A DNA stretch of 64,000 nt from Rhodanobacteraceae bacterium (GCA_024233975.1 JACKOX010000016.1:1-64000), one strand, 5' to 3'. Counted from the stretch's first letter, positions 9,134 to 18,650 are shown. Numbers and translations: made by a program. The notes: generated from the sequence alone by a model not told the origin.

Positions 9134-11091
9134 GCGCTACACCCGCTTCAAGAACCCGCCGGAGCCAAGCTCCGGCGGGTTTTCTTTTTGGAGGTTTCTG
9201 GCTACTTGGGCTAGGCATAGCCTCATTGGCACTCTACTGGCCAGCACTGCATGGCCCGCTGTTTCTGGATGACCTGCCAACGCTGTCGCCCGTCCTCGAC
9301 TGGCTGGAACAGCGGCGCACCACATACAGCGTAATTCTTGGCAATCACACCGGACCTCTCGGCAGACCGGTCACAATGGCCACCTTCCTCATCAACGCTT
9401 CACTTTTCGGTGACAGCGTTTTCTGGTTGAAGTCCATCAACTGGCTGATCCACTTCTTCAACGGCGCGCTGCTCTGGCTTCTGTTTCGAAAACTCTGCAG
9501 CCTCCACACGCCAGTTGCTAGCAGGCACATTCCGGCCGCAGCCGCATCCATCTGGCTACTGCTGCCCATTCATGTAAGTACAGTCGCATACGTCGTTCAG
9601 CGAATGACGCTACTGAGTGCAACCTTCGCACTGGCCGCGCTCCTCTGCTTCGCAACAGGCCTCTCCGCGCTCAGTCAGGGAAGGGTGAACCGTGGTCGAC
9701 TTCTGTGCCTCATCCTGACGCCGGCGCTGACTGTCATGGCGGCGCTAGCAAAAGAGAATGGCCTGCTCGTTCCACTCCTCTGCCTCCCGCTAGCTTGGCT
9801 TTGGCGACAAAACACCCACCGCACCCGACCGGAGCCCGCAGTATTCTTCATCATCTTCCTCGGATTGCCAGCTCTCGCCGCCATGGCTCTGGCGCTGTTT
9901 GAGCCAGCGCGAATCGGCCTCAACGGCTACCTCTTGCGTGACTTCAGCATGACCGAAAGGCTCCTGACGCAGCCACGCGCCCTGCTGGACTACACTGCAA
10001 GCGTCTTCCTCCCCACGGATCGCACGGTGAGCCTGTTCACCGATGCCTACGAAACGTCCCGTGGACTCCTCAACCCACCGTCCACGGCTCTTGCCTGCCT
10101 TTTCTGGTTGACGCTCACAACAGCAGCGGCACTCGTGTCCCGACGACGACCATTCATCGCCGTCGGCATCGCCATCTTTCTTATAGGTCACAGCCTGGAG
10201 TCCAGCTTCCTGTCTCTGGAGCTCTACTTCGCTCACCGCAACTATCTGCCATCAGCCGGACTCGTGCTGGCAGCTACGGATACTGTGGCCTGGATCCTGT
10301 CCATACCTGGCGCATCAATGACGCTGAGGCGCTGCAGCTGGGCGTTTTTCGCTGGACTGCTGCTCCTTGAGTCGCTCACGACTGCGCGTTTTTCGCGTAC
10401 CTTCTCGAGCGTGGAAACCATGGCAGCGGCCGGACGGGCGGCCTATCCCCAGTCAAGCCGGGCAGCACTGGCATACTCGACCGTTGCAATGGAGCGAGGA
10501 GAACAGGAAGCCGCGCTGCATGAACTTGACCGATTGGCGGGTGTGGACAACACGGAATCCCGCCAGGTAGGGAGCGTGGCCTACCTGGCCACCGCCTGCT
10601 TGACAGGATTGCCCACGACATCAGAGCAATGGGAACGAGCAGGCCAATCGGCGACCGGCACCATCACGCGGCATACGGCATCGGCATTCGAGCTGCTGTT
10701 CCGGTCGATACAGCAAGCCGGCTGTGGAGAGGAATTCAGGACCTCGGCGGGCCGGCTTGCCGAGAAGTACATCAACGCTTCTAACCAACCCGAATCTGTC
10801 ACCACCCGCCAACAGCTGCGGCTGATCGCTGGCAACCTGCTGGTCGATACCAACCATACCGACGAAGGCTTGGCTCACCTTGAAATAGCGTTCGATGCTG
10901 GTGGATCCGCCGCAAACGTCGGTGTCAGCCTCGTAGCCAGCCTACTGGCGGCCCAGCGCTTCGACGACGCCAAGTCGAAACTGTCCGAACTGAAGCAACG
11001 CACCGACCCGCAGGACAGCAATACCCTCGACTTCATTGAGCGCGCCAGCTCCATGATCTCGGCGCACGAGTCGGAGCAAGGCCGGCAATGA
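9124..11091 (+). CDS. GT-C/TMTC-like membrane protein with TPR-like C-terminus (paralogue 1)
   Basis: This is a multi-pass membrane protein of about 655 residues. The first extracytoplasmic loop after the first membrane segment carries an acidic pair (YWPALHGPLFLDDLP), as in TMTC and other GT-C transferases. Later signatures LLPIHVSTVAYVVQRM and LELYFAHRNYLPS recur in the protein encoded at 16695-18650, so the two are paralogues. The last third is helical and TPR-like. The start is problematic: no in-frame ATG exists before 9376, which would remove the first membrane segment. The best option is TTG 9124, inside the last codons of pilA, and the reading frame then runs straight through the pilA terminator hairpin. 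A pilin glycosylation role is inference from position. Confidence 0.66.
   Translation: MPLSATPASRTRRSQAPAGFLFGGFWLLGLGIASLALYWPALHGPLFLDDLPTLSPVLDWLEQRRTTYSVILGNHTGPLGRPVTMATFLINASLFGDSVFWLKSINWLIHFFNGALLWLLFRKLCSLHTPVASRHIPAAAASIWLLLPIHVSTVAYVVQRMTLLSATFALAALLCFATGLSALSQGRVNRGRLLCLILTPALTVMAALAKENGLLVPLLCLPLAWLWRQNTHRTRPEPAVFFIIFLGLPALAAMALALFEPARIGLNGYLLRDFSMTERLLTQPRALLDYTASVFLPTDRTVSLFTDAYETSRGLLNPPSTALACLFWLTLTTAAALVSRRRPFIAVGIAIFLIGHSLESSFLSLELYFAHRNYLPSAGLVLAATDTVAWILSIPGASMTLRRCSWAFFAGLLLLESLTTARFSRTFSSVETMAAAGRAAYPQSSRAALAYSTVAMERGEQEAALHELDRLAGVDNTESRQVGSVAYLATACLTGLPTTSEQWERAGQSATGTITRHTASAFELLFRSIQQAGCGEEFRTSAGRLAEKYINASNQPESVTTRQQLRLIAGNLLVDTNHTDEGLAHLEIAFDAGGSAANVGVSLVASLLAAQRFDDAKSKLSELKQRTDPQDSNTLDFIERASSMISAHESEQGRQ
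9153..9189 (+). terminator. Rho-independent terminator after pilA
   Basis: A perfect 13-bp stem (9153-9165 paired with 9169-9181, CAA loop) is followed by TTCTTTTT. It begins 20 bp after the pilA stop codon. It would limit read-through from the strong pilA promoter into the downstream glycosyltransferase genes, and it lies inside the apparent 5' coding sequence of the next gene. Confidence 0.9.
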
Positions 11092-12275
11092 AAGTCCTGC
11101 TGGTCAGCACTTCGTTCCCCGTGGTGGAAGCAAGCGTCAGCGGAATCTTTGTCGCTCGACTCGCTGATGCACTTGTCACTCACGAGGGCATCCATGTCGA
11201 AGTACTTGCCCCGGGCTCCGACCAACGACCCCAGCGCTACAGGAACGGTATCCGGGTACACACCTTTGGCTACGCGTTCCGCCGCTGGCAACGGCTAGCA
11301 CACGAACCTGGCGGGCTTCCGGTCTCGCTCCGTCGGTCTCCATGGTTGTGGGCATTGGTACCGCCTTTCCTCGCCAGCTTCCTCATCGCCTGTCTGAGGC
11401 ATGGCAGACGAGCGCAGGTGCTGCACGCTAACTGGGCTCCGAGCGGGCTGGTTGCCGGGTTGGCAGCTTGGCTGTTGCGAAAACCATTGGTAACCACGGT
11501 ACGCGGTGAAGATGCCACCCGACTTGCCCAGTCGAGGCTCCAACATTGGATCATGCGTGGTTGTATCGCCCTCAGTGACCAAGTTGTAACCGTGAGTGAG
11601 TCGATTGCACTTGAACTTTCTGCCAGGTTTCCCGCCTACAGGGACCGCATCCAGACGATTCCCAACGGCGTAGAGAGTCACCCCCGTGCAAACAACCTGC
11701 GGGGCGGCGCGCGCTTTCCATTCCACATTGCGGTGGTCGGAAGCCTGGTTTCCAGAAAGCGGGTTGATTGCGCCATTCGAGCCGTCGCTTTGCTTCCAGC
11801 TGCCCTGAAGGAGTCCGTCCGGCTATCAATAATTGGAGCCGGGCCGGAAAGCGATTCGCTGGATAGCCTGACCGTATCCCTGTGCATAGCGCCGCAGGTC
11901 GAACTGCTCGGAAGAGTTGATCCGGACGAGGTTCTTCGACAACTATCGACCTGTCATGCAATGGCCATATGCAGCGAGAGTGAAGGCCGTCCAAATGCCG
12001 TCCTGGAAGCAATGGCGACCGGTCTTCCAATCCTGGGTACGTCCATTCCAGGAGTCGAGGAGCTTGTGCGACATGGCAGCGAAGGCCTGCTTTTTTCACC
12101 CGGAGACGTTCCCAAGCTTGCGGCTCACATGGAAGCTCTCATGGTTGACGAGTCACTCAGGAAATCCTTGGCAGACGGTGCCCGCAAGAGGATCAGCGAT
12201 CTCGGACTGTCCTGGGGGCGATGTGCAAACCAATACGCTGCCGTCTACTACGACGTTCTGACAGGAAATACCTGA
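11088..12275 (+). CDS. Glycosyltransferase family 4 (GT-B fold)
   Basis: This 395-residue enzyme has the two-domain GT-B layout of nucleotide-sugar-dependent retaining transferases. The N-terminal domain starts MKVLLVSTSFPVVEASVSG with the glycine-rich SGIFVARLADAL. A middle segment reads TVRGEDATRLAQ. The C-terminal donor-binding domain has VVGSLVSRKRVD and the EX7E-type motif SESEGRPNAVLEAMATGLP. The ATG overlaps the upstream stop (ATGA), so it is translationally coupled to the GT-C-like gene, and asnB follows after 2 bp. It probably adds a sugar to a lipid-linked glycan at the cytoplasmic membrane face; donor and acceptor are unknown. Confidence 0.88.
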   Translation: MKVLLVSTSFPVVEASVSGIFVARLADALVTHEGIHVEVLAPGSDQRPQRYRNGIRVHTFGYAFRRWQRLAHEPGGLPVSLRRSPWLWALVPPFLASFLIACLRHGRRAQVLHANWAPSGLVAGLAAWLLRKPLVTTVRGEDATRLAQSRLQHWIMRGCIALSDQVVTVSESIALELSARFPAYRDRIQTIPNGVESHPRANNLRGGARFPFHIAVVGSLVSRKRVDCAIRAVALLPAALKESVRLSIIGAGPESDSLDSLTVSLCIAPQVELLGRVDPDEVLRQLSTCHAMAICSESEGRPNAVLEAMATGLPILGTSIPGVEELVRHGSEGLLFSPGDVPKLAAHMEALMVDESLRKSLADGARKRISDLGLSWGRCANQYAAVYYDVLTGNT

Positions 12276-12277
12276 CC

Positions 12278-14131
12278 ATGTGCGGCTTGCTGTTTCATGC
12301 GGCAAACGACGCATTGAGCGACGAATCCCGCAGGAACTTTGAAAGAGGTCTGAAGCTGCTTCGCCACAGAGGGCCGGACGGAACGGGGATTGCCGCTGCA
12401 AATGGCGCACTTCTAGGACACCAACGTCTTTCGATCATCGACATCGGCGGTGGAGTCCAGCCCATGTCGGATCCCTCCCGATCCCGTCACCTCATCTTCA
12501 ACGGGGAGATATACAACTACCGGGATCTCAGGCGACAACTTGGAAGCACGTGGCAGTTCCGGACGGACAGCGACACGGAAGTCCTATTGGCGGGCCTTTG
12601 CACAGAAGGCGTCGACTTCCTATCCCGGGCAGATGGCATGTGGGCCTTCGTCTTCTGGGATGACCGAAGCCGATCACTGCTCGCTGCCCGCGACAGAATG
12701 GGCGAGAAGCCACTGTTCTACGTCCAGCCGACAACGGATGAACTGTCCTTTGCATCGGAACTGCCTGCGTTACGGAAGATCACGCCGGGCCGTTCATGGG
12801 TTGAGGATCCAGACAGCACCGCTGACTACTTCCGTTACGGCTTTGCCCTGCCTGGGCACACGGCATTCAAGGGGGTGCACGAGGTTCCCGCGGCCCATGC
12901 GCTCACGTGGCAGTCGCATAAGCCCGCGCAGATCACGCGTTACTGGAGCCCTAAGGTGGAACGGTTCCACGGAACAAGAGCCGACGCGGAAGAACGCATC
13001 AGGGACCTGCTGGAACGCTCGGTGCAGCGCCGCCTGGTTGCGGATGTCGAAGTAGGAGCGCTACTTTCCGGTGGCCTCGACTCCTCGATTGTCTCCACCA
13101 TCGCCGCGGACAAGCTTGCTCGTCCATTACGGACGTTCTCAGCCTCATTCCAGAACTCGACCTTCGATGAATCGGCCCAGGCAAAGCGGGTGGCCGATCG
13201 CATCGGCAGCCACCATGTGGCTCGCCGCGTTACTGAGGACATGCTGCAGGAGTTCGACGAAACGCTCTGTCGCCATGTTGGGCAGCCATTTGCGGATCCG
13301 TCGACGCTGCCAACCGCCGCTGTAACGAAGCTCGCATCCGAATCCGTGAAGGTCGCGCTCGGCGGCGATGGGGCCGACGAGCTGTTTTGCGGCTATGAGC
13401 GCTACAGGGCAACGCGCCTGCTTGGTTGGTACAGACGTCTTCCCGGCCCCGTTCGACGTGCCATCAGGTGGTCGATCGGCAAAGTCAGAGAACCACTTCA
13501 CCACCACAGCGGCAGCTTGCTGAAACGCGCCCATCTGTTCGTTCGCGCCGAGCAGTCCGGCCTGTCCGTGGATCAATACGTGGCGCCGACGCTTTTCTCA
13601 ACCGCACAGATCGAGCGGATTCGGCCCGACCTTTCCGGCAGGGGCCATCAGCATCCAGTAGTGGACTGGGCCGTCGATCAGGATGAAGCCCGGCAGATGA
13701 TGTGCCAGGATCTGGTCACATACCTTTCGCAGGACATTCTTGCAAAGGTGGATCGGGCCTCGATGGCCAGCTCACTCGAAGTGCGATCACCATTCCTCTG
13801 TCACGAACTGGTCGAGTTCGCGCTGCAATTGCCTTCAGACTGGCTTGGCGGCGCGCTGGGGGGGAAAAAGATTCTGCGTCACGCCTATGCGAACCGCCTC
13901 TCCAGCGAAACGCTTGGTCGTCGCAAGCAAGGCTTTGCAGTGCCTGTCGGCGAATGGTTCAAGGGCCAACTCGGCGCGGATCTGCGCGCGAGGCTGGCCC
14001 GCCAGGACACTGGCCTGAGCACGGCATGCGTACTTCAACTGCTGGACGAACATGTGAATGGCCATCGAGACCATGGCCTGCAGCTTTGGGCCATTCGCTG
14101 CTATCTCGCCTCGGCGGGTTCCTCAACGTAG
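12278..14131 (+). CDS. asnB: Asparagine synthase (glutamine-hydrolysing) family amidotransferase
   Basis: The N-terminal Ntn glutaminase domain begins MCGLLFHAA with Cys2 as nucleophile, and includes the glutamine-site features RHRGPDG, FNGEIYNYRDLR and SDTEVLL. The C-terminal synthetase domain has the PP-loop LLSGGLDSS and a second ATP-site segment, LGGDGADELFCGYERYR. The 617-residue length is normal for AsnB. Start: this ATG gives the mandatory Cys2, whereas upstream starts would not. In polysaccharide loci such enzymes often amidate uronic acid sugars or make other amides (WbpS-like), so the product here may not be free asparagine. It is the last gene of the rightward run that begins behind pilA. 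Confidence 0.88.
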   Translation: MCGLLFHAANDALSDESRRNFERGLKLLRHRGPDGTGIAAANGALLGHQRLSIIDIGGGVQPMSDPSRSRHLIFNGEIYNYRDLRRQLGSTWQFRTDSDTEVLLAGLCTEGVDFLSRADGMWAFVFWDDRSRSLLAARDRMGEKPLFYVQPTTDELSFASELPALRKITPGRSWVEDPDSTADYFRYGFALPGHTAFKGVHEVPAAHALTWQSHKPAQITRYWSPKVERFHGTRADAEERIRDLLERSVQRRLVADVEVGALLSGGLDSSIVSTIAADKLARPLRTFSASFQNSTFDESAQAKRVADRIGSHHVARRVTEDMLQEFDETLCRHVGQPFADPSTLPTAAVTKLASESVKVALGGDGADELFCGYERYRATRLLGWYRRLPGPVRRAIRWSIGKVREPLHHHSGSLLKRAHLFVRAEQSGLSVDQYVAPTLFSTAQIERIRPDLSGRGHQHPVVDWAVDQDEARQMMCQDLVTYLSQDILAKVDRASMASSLEVRSPFLCHELVEFALQLPSDWLGGALGGKKILRHAYANRLSSETLGRRKQGFAVPVGEWFKGQLGADLRARLARQDTGLSTACVLQLLDEHVNGHRDHGLQLWAIRCYLASAGSST

Positions 14132-14213
14132 GGGGTCTAGCCGGATTCAGGCGCAGGGTTCACACGGCTTCCGGTCACCCGCTGCTTTTCCGACAGGCAT
14201 CCTGTGCCGGCAC

Positions 14214-15098
14214 TCACCGCCGCAGGGCGACGCCCAGCATCCAGAGGAGCGTATCGCCAACGATACTTGCCAAACGAAGCCCGACAGCAGCCGCAGGCGC
14301 GACCTCGCCTGCTCCGAGCAGGGTGAAAGAAAGCACCAGCACCGACTCGCGGACACCGATACCGCCAGGCAACCCGGGGGTGGCGTAGCCACATAGCCAG
14401 GACAGTGCGAAGCAGGACAGGGTTGAGAAAAAACCAACGCCATGGCGCCCTTCAGAGAACAAAGCCCACAGGGAAAGACTGCCAAGGAAGAAAAAAAACG
14501 TTGTGCAGAAAAACGCCACGACCACGACCATTGCGGTTCGACGCGATGCCTGCAGTCTGAACCTGCGCCTGAGGATCCACAGGAGCAATGGCGCGGCAAT
14601 GAGCAGCAACGGGATCATCCAGAGCCCAGCCACGTGCGTCAGCACCGCCCGCCACATCACCACAAGGATCGGCGCGGAAAGGATCAGCGCCGTCAAGGCA
14701 AGCACCAACGACTCAAGGAGCGCTGCGTCGACCAGCGCCAAGTCCGATGCTCCGGTCGTTCGGCTTCCCGCATGTCGAAAAGCGTAGTGAAAAACGTTTC
14801 CCGGCAGGTACTTCGCGATCTGGGCCGAGTAATGCACGCCTGCGAGCCGCATGGAAGGAAACGGCTCGTCCGGCCTCAGCCGCCATACGAGGAGCGACCA
14901 GCAGGGGCCGAGCGCCGCCAGGCCGATCGTGAAGAGCGCGGTGCCAAGCAGCCATGCCGACCACCCGCCAGGTATCGAGCAGGCGTTGAGCCAACACTGG
15001 CGGTACAACGCGAGCCCGACATACAACAAACCCAGCCCGGACAGGGCGAGGCCCAGGAACCGGATCATTCTTCCCTGATAATTATGCTTGTCCGACAT
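14214..15098 (-). CDS. UPF0104 / lysylphosphatidylglycerol synthase TM-like membrane protein
   Basis: This integral membrane protein of about 294 residues has roughly eight hydrophobic segments. It carries the family signature near the C-terminus, GYATPGLPGGIGVRES, and an earlier AKYLPGNVFHY motif. Relatives include the membrane half of MprF and flippase-like proteins found in glycan loci, where they are thought to move or present lipid-linked substrates. It is the last gene of a four-gene leftward operon and starts inside the 3' end of the methyltransferase gene; an alternative start at 15116 is possible. The function is not established. Confidence 0.76.
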   Translation of the reverse strand: MSDKHNYQGRMIRFLGLALSGLGLLYVGLALYRQCWLNACSIPGGWSAWLLGTALFTIGLAALGPCWSLLVWRLRPDEPFPSMRLAGVHYSAQIAKYLPGNVFHYAFRHAGSRTTGASDLALVDAALLESLVLALTALILSAPILVVMWRAVLTHVAGLWMIPLLLIAAPLLLWILRRRFRLQASRRTAMVVVVAFFCTTFFFFLGSLSLWALFSEGRHGVGFFSTLSCFALSWLCGYATPGLPGGIGVRESVLVLSFTLLGAGEVAPAAAVGLRLASIVGDTLLWMLGVALRR

Positions 15099-15699
15099 CG
15101 CGCCGTACACGGGCAAGCACCATGGTCCAAGGGAATGGCGAAGCCGTTTCCACGATGTCGAACCTGCTGCTGACGAAACGAAGAAAGCCGGCGCGACTCC
15201 AGTGATTCACATGGCCCGGCGTATTGCCCAGCGCGCCGAGGTACTTGCCTCTCGCGACGTTCATCGCCCTCCAGACCGGTTCACGCGGAACACTGGCCAA
15301 TAGCCACGGGCGGGAAATCGCAGCGAGTCGCTCCAAGCCGACTTCCGGGTCCTCCAGATGCTCCAGCACTTCGCAGCAGATCACCAGATCCGAGGCATCG
15401 GACTCACGCATGGCCTCCAGGGAAGCCGCCGTGAACGCCACGTCCACGCCGGCGATTTCCGCACGCTTTCTGGCCTCCTGAAGCACATCGAGGGAGACAT
15501 CCGTCGCACGAAAACGAATCCCTTCGCGCCAGGCCCTGATACTCAACTCGCCCTCGCCACAACCAACCTCAAGAACCGAGGCCGGATCCACCTTGTCGTA
15601 CAAACGGTCGAAGGCGTCCAGAAACCCGTTCATGAGGAGTCGCGCCAGCGGATTCCTCGTTCGGTACTTGTCATACGTGTTGCCCGCAGGGCCGCTCAT
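15082..15699 (-). CDS. Class I SAM-dependent methyltransferase
   Basis: A 205-residue Rossmann-fold methyltransferase. Motif I is EVGCGEGELSIRA, then an acidic motif II around RATDVSLDVLQEA, and DLVICCEVLEHLEDPE as the motif IV region that places it with the methyltransferase-11 group. Start and stop overlap their neighbours (ATGA with the GT2 gene upstream), so it belongs to the four-gene operon 18650-14214. In this setting it probably methylates a sugar or a lipid-linked intermediate; the acceptor is not readable from sequence. Confidence 0.86.
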   Translation of the reverse strand: MSGPAGNTYDKYRTRNPLARLLMNGFLDAFDRLYDKVDPASVLEVGCGEGELSIRAWREGIRFRATDVSLDVLQEARKRAEIAGVDVAFTAASLEAMRESDASDLVICCEVLEHLEDPEVGLERLAAISRPWLLASVPREPVWRAMNVARGKYLGALGNTPGHVNHWSRAGFLRFVSSRFDIVETASPFPWTMVLARVRRDVGQA

Positions 15700-16694
15700 T
15701 CCGGACTTCCGTTTGATGCTGGGGGGGTGTCGCCCCGCTGCTCGAAGCGCGCCATGCGGGACTGATAGACAATGCGCTCCAGCAACCGTCGGTTGACCCC
15801 AACGAGATCCGCTACGAAACCCAGCATCATTGTGAAGAACGCGATGGTTCCACTTCCCATCGCGAGGATGGCTGACTGGACATGTCCGGTTCCCTCGCCC
15901 ATGAACTTCCAGTACAGGTACCAGCCCCCACTTGCCAGGCTGATGGCAAGGAAGGCTAGCGCCACAATCACGAAAAGGAGCATCGGACGGTAGGTCGCGA
16001 AAATGCGAATGATCGTGATCGCGGATCGCCAGACATACCGGGGAATACTCTTCACCAGGCGGGACGGCCTCAGGTCCGGGTTGGTACGTATCGGAACCGA
16101 CACGACCCGCAGGTTGCTCCTGCCCGCCTGGATGATCGTCTCCAGCGTATATGTATAGTCATTGAAAACATTCAAGCGGGCTGCCGCATCACGACTGAAC
16201 GCCCTGAAGCCAGATGGCGCATCCGCGACTGCCGTGCCGCTCGCAAGCCGAACCACCCAGCTCCCGATTCGCTGCAGCGCTTTCTTGAACACGGAAAAGT
16301 GATCGGTTGTCGCAATGGGCCTTGCCCCGATCACCATGTCGGCGCGACCGGAAAGTATGGGTTCCACCAGCGCCTGGATGTCCCGGGCATCGTACTGATT
16401 GTCGGCATCCGTATTGACGATCACGCTGGCGCCGCGCGCAATTGCCGTATCCAGCCCACTCATGAACGCGGCCGACAACCCGCGATTCACCGGGTGTCGG
16501 GTGATGTGATGTGCTCCGCTCTCCCTGGCAACCACTGCCGTCTCATCGCTTGAGCCATCATCAATGACAAGCCACTCAACCACATCGAACCCATCCATCG
16601 ACGTGGGCAGATCCGACAGTGTCGCCGGCAGCGTTGCCGCTTCATTGAAGCTGGGAACCTGGATCACCAGAAGCCTTGGCTCGGTATCCTTCAT
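15696..16694 (-). CDS. Glycosyltransferase family 2, DPM-synthase-like with C-terminal membrane segments
   Basis: This GT-A enzyme begins with VIQVPSFNEAATLP and a VIDDGSSDET motif, and has the metal-binding NTDADNQY (DXD-type). After about residue 230 come two hydrophobic segments (MLLFVIVALAFLAIS and AILAMGSGTIAFFTMMLGF). The design matches polyprenyl-phosphate hexose synthases, which load undecaprenyl phosphate with one sugar. Such products are the donors used by GT-C transferases, and a GT-C-like gene lies immediately upstream (16695-18650, adjacent with no spacer). That pairing suggests donor supply and transfer, by inference. Confidence 0.84.
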   Translation of the reverse strand: MKDTEPRLLVIQVPSFNEAATLPATLSDLPTSMDGFDVVEWLVIDDGSSDETAVVARESGAHHITRHPVNRGLSAAFMSGLDTAIARGASVIVNTDADNQYDARDIQALVEPILSGRADMVIGARPIATTDHFSVFKKALQRIGSWVVRLASGTAVADAPSGFRAFSRDAAARLNVFNDYTYTLETIIQAGRSNLRVVSVPIRTNPDLRPSRLVKSIPRYVWRSAITIIRIFATYRPMLLFVIVALAFLAISLASGGWYLYWKFMGEGTGHVQSAILAMGSGTIAFFTMMLGFVADLVGVNRRLLERIVYQSRMARFEQRGDTPPASNGSPE

Positions 16695-18650
16695 CTAGTG
16701 CTTCTCCGGGGAATCAATCCCATCTGACGCCAGTTGAGCACGAAGGGAGAGAATTTCCTCTCGTGCGTATGCTGCCCGGGGCAACGCCTCGGCACGATCC
16801 AGGGCAGACTCAGCCTCCGCGCGCCGGCCTTCAATCAGGTACAGGGTAGCCAGCCATATCCGGGGACGGGGATCTTCCGGGTTCCGATCGACCGCTTCGA
16901 CAAGGTACTTCTCCGCCAAGACCGCGTCACCTTTCACGAAGTAGGCGAAGCGGGCGGATGCATTCAGCAGTATCTGGTTGGCGATGGGCTTGTCCCTGGC
17001 GATGGCCAGCGCCTCGTCCAGCGCTGCCCGATCCTGCCGGCAGGCCTGGCTGACATGGCACTCCACCAGTCTTGATAGGGAGTTCATATCACTGAATCGC
17101 GGAATTCCGCTTCGCAGCTTCTCAAGTAGCCGCCCCCATGTTTCTTTCCCGACCACCGCGCCAATACGCTCGCGTTCCATGATCAGTGCCGCATCGCAGG
17201 TAATGGTGGAACCAGGCACTCGCGAACAGCGCTCAAGAGCCTGCATTGCCTGCTGGTGGAATTCCGATGAGGGATCACCGCCGGATATCCGCAACAACTC
17301 GTAGGCATAGATATTGATCGCACGCTCCGAACCCGGTTGGCGTTGAACCTCGGTCGCCGCATGAAGCAGGGGATCTCCCCACTCGGAAGCCCTCAGCACG
17401 GTCACGCCGGCGTAGTAGATGAAAAATATCGTCGCCAGTACGCCCGAAAGATAGGCGGCGCCGATCCTGCAGAAGACCCTGCGGGAGACCGCCGCGGCGG
17501 CCAGCAGGATACCGACGCTGGGAAGGTAGTTCCGGTGCTCGAACACGATTTCCAATGGGACGACCGTCCCCGTCATCACATGCCCCGCGTAGAACAGCAG
17601 GGTGCCGACACAAACCAGTGGCCAGCGCCGTGCGCCGAAGATCGCGGCGCATACCATCAGGACATGGCCACCGGCGGCCATCAGCGTCGTTGGTGGCGTC
17701 AGCAGCGAGCGGGACAAAGCCACGTCATCATGGAACAGCGCCAGCTTCGATGGCGCGGGCAGCAAGGTCCAGTCCATGTACATGAAGAGGACTCGAAACT
17801 CCGTCAAAACCCTCTCCAGGGTCGTGAAGTGGCGCGGATAGGAACTCGCACCACCTGCCCAACCCAGATACCAGACAGCGCCAACCACGAACGGAACTCC
17901 CAGCATTCCGGCGTACAAGGCCAGAATCGGCCGGCGAAGCGGCTTCTGGCTGGCCTGCTGCAACACCACCACCTCGATAGCGGCCGTGTACAAGGGGAGC
18001 AGCAGCGCCGACTCCTTCACCATGGCGCCCAATACGGCGAACAGGCCGACAATCGCCACCGCTCCCCAAAGCCCGCCACGTCCCTCGGCAAAGCGAATCC
18101 GCCAGCCCAGGTAGAAAGCGATCCCGAGAAAAATGAACAGGGTCGAAAGCGACTCGAAGCGCTGGACGACGTAGAGAACCGCCGTCAGGTTGATCGGCAA
18201 CACCAGCCACAACGCGGCTACAGCGACCGGCAACCAGGCTGCTGCGTTGGCAGACGCCCATGCAGGCGTCCCGGATACGTGCCCCAATACCCGGGCAAGT
18301 CGACGAACAACCAGCCAGACAAGCACGCCATTGACCAGATGAATCGCCAGATTCACCGCTTTGAAACCGAGCGGCTGAAAGCCGTGCAACCAGGCGTTGA
18401 TCGCAAACGAGAGCATGCCAAGCCAACGCCCCTGATGCTCAACCGGAAAGGCGAAGATGGCACGAAGCCAGGCTTGACTGGTTCCGTTCAAGCCTTGAAT
18501 CGCGGGGTTTTCCACGATGAACGGCAGATCATCGAAAATGAATCCGCCCGAGAGTCCGGGCCAATAGACAGCACCGGCTACCAGCAGGGCAGCCGCCATC
18601 GCCAGCACCGGGCGCAACGAAGTGGCGGCTGTGTCGCGTGGGTTCGTCAA
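16695..18650 (-). CDS. GT-C/TMTC-like membrane protein with TPR C-terminus (paralogue 2)
   Basis: A 651-residue multi-pass membrane protein. The first extracytoplasmic loop has the acidic pair in GGFIFDDLPFIVEN, followed by GRWLGMLSFAINAWLHG and the LPINLTAVLYVVQRFESL and PLEIVFEHRNYLPS blocks that it shares with the gene at 9124-11091. The C-terminal 180 residues contain TPR-like helices (EKYLVEAVDRNPEDPRPRI). It is the first gene of a leftward operon with a polyprenyl-phosphate-sugar-type GT2, a methyltransferase and a UPF0104 protein. The likely role is transfer of a lipid-carried sugar in the periplasm; the acceptor is unknown. Confidence 0.68.
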   Translation of the reverse strand: MTNPRDTAATSLRPVLAMAAALLVAGAVYWPGLSGGFIFDDLPFIVENPAIQGLNGTSQAWLRAIFAFPVEHQGRWLGMLSFAINAWLHGFQPLGFKAVNLAIHLVNGVLVWLVVRRLARVLGHVSGTPAWASANAAAWLPVAVAALWLVLPINLTAVLYVVQRFESLSTLFIFLGIAFYLGWRIRFAEGRGGLWGAVAIVGLFAVLGAMVKESALLLPLYTAAIEVVVLQQASQKPLRRPILALYAGMLGVPFVVGAVWYLGWAGGASSYPRHFTTLERVLTEFRVLFMYMDWTLLPAPSKLALFHDDVALSRSLLTPPTTLMAAGGHVLMVCAAIFGARRWPLVCVGTLLFYAGHVMTGTVVPLEIVFEHRNYLPSVGILLAAAAVSRRVFCRIGAAYLSGVLATIFFIYYAGVTVLRASEWGDPLLHAATEVQRQPGSERAINIYAYELLRISGGDPSSEFHQQAMQALERCSRVPGSTITCDAALIMERERIGAVVGKETWGRLLEKLRSGIPRFSDMNSLSRLVECHVSQACRQDRAALDEALAIARDKPIANQILLNASARFAYFVKGDAVLAEKYLVEAVDRNPEDPRPRIWLATLYLIEGRRAEAESALDRAEALPRAAYAREEILSLRAQLASDGIDSPEKH

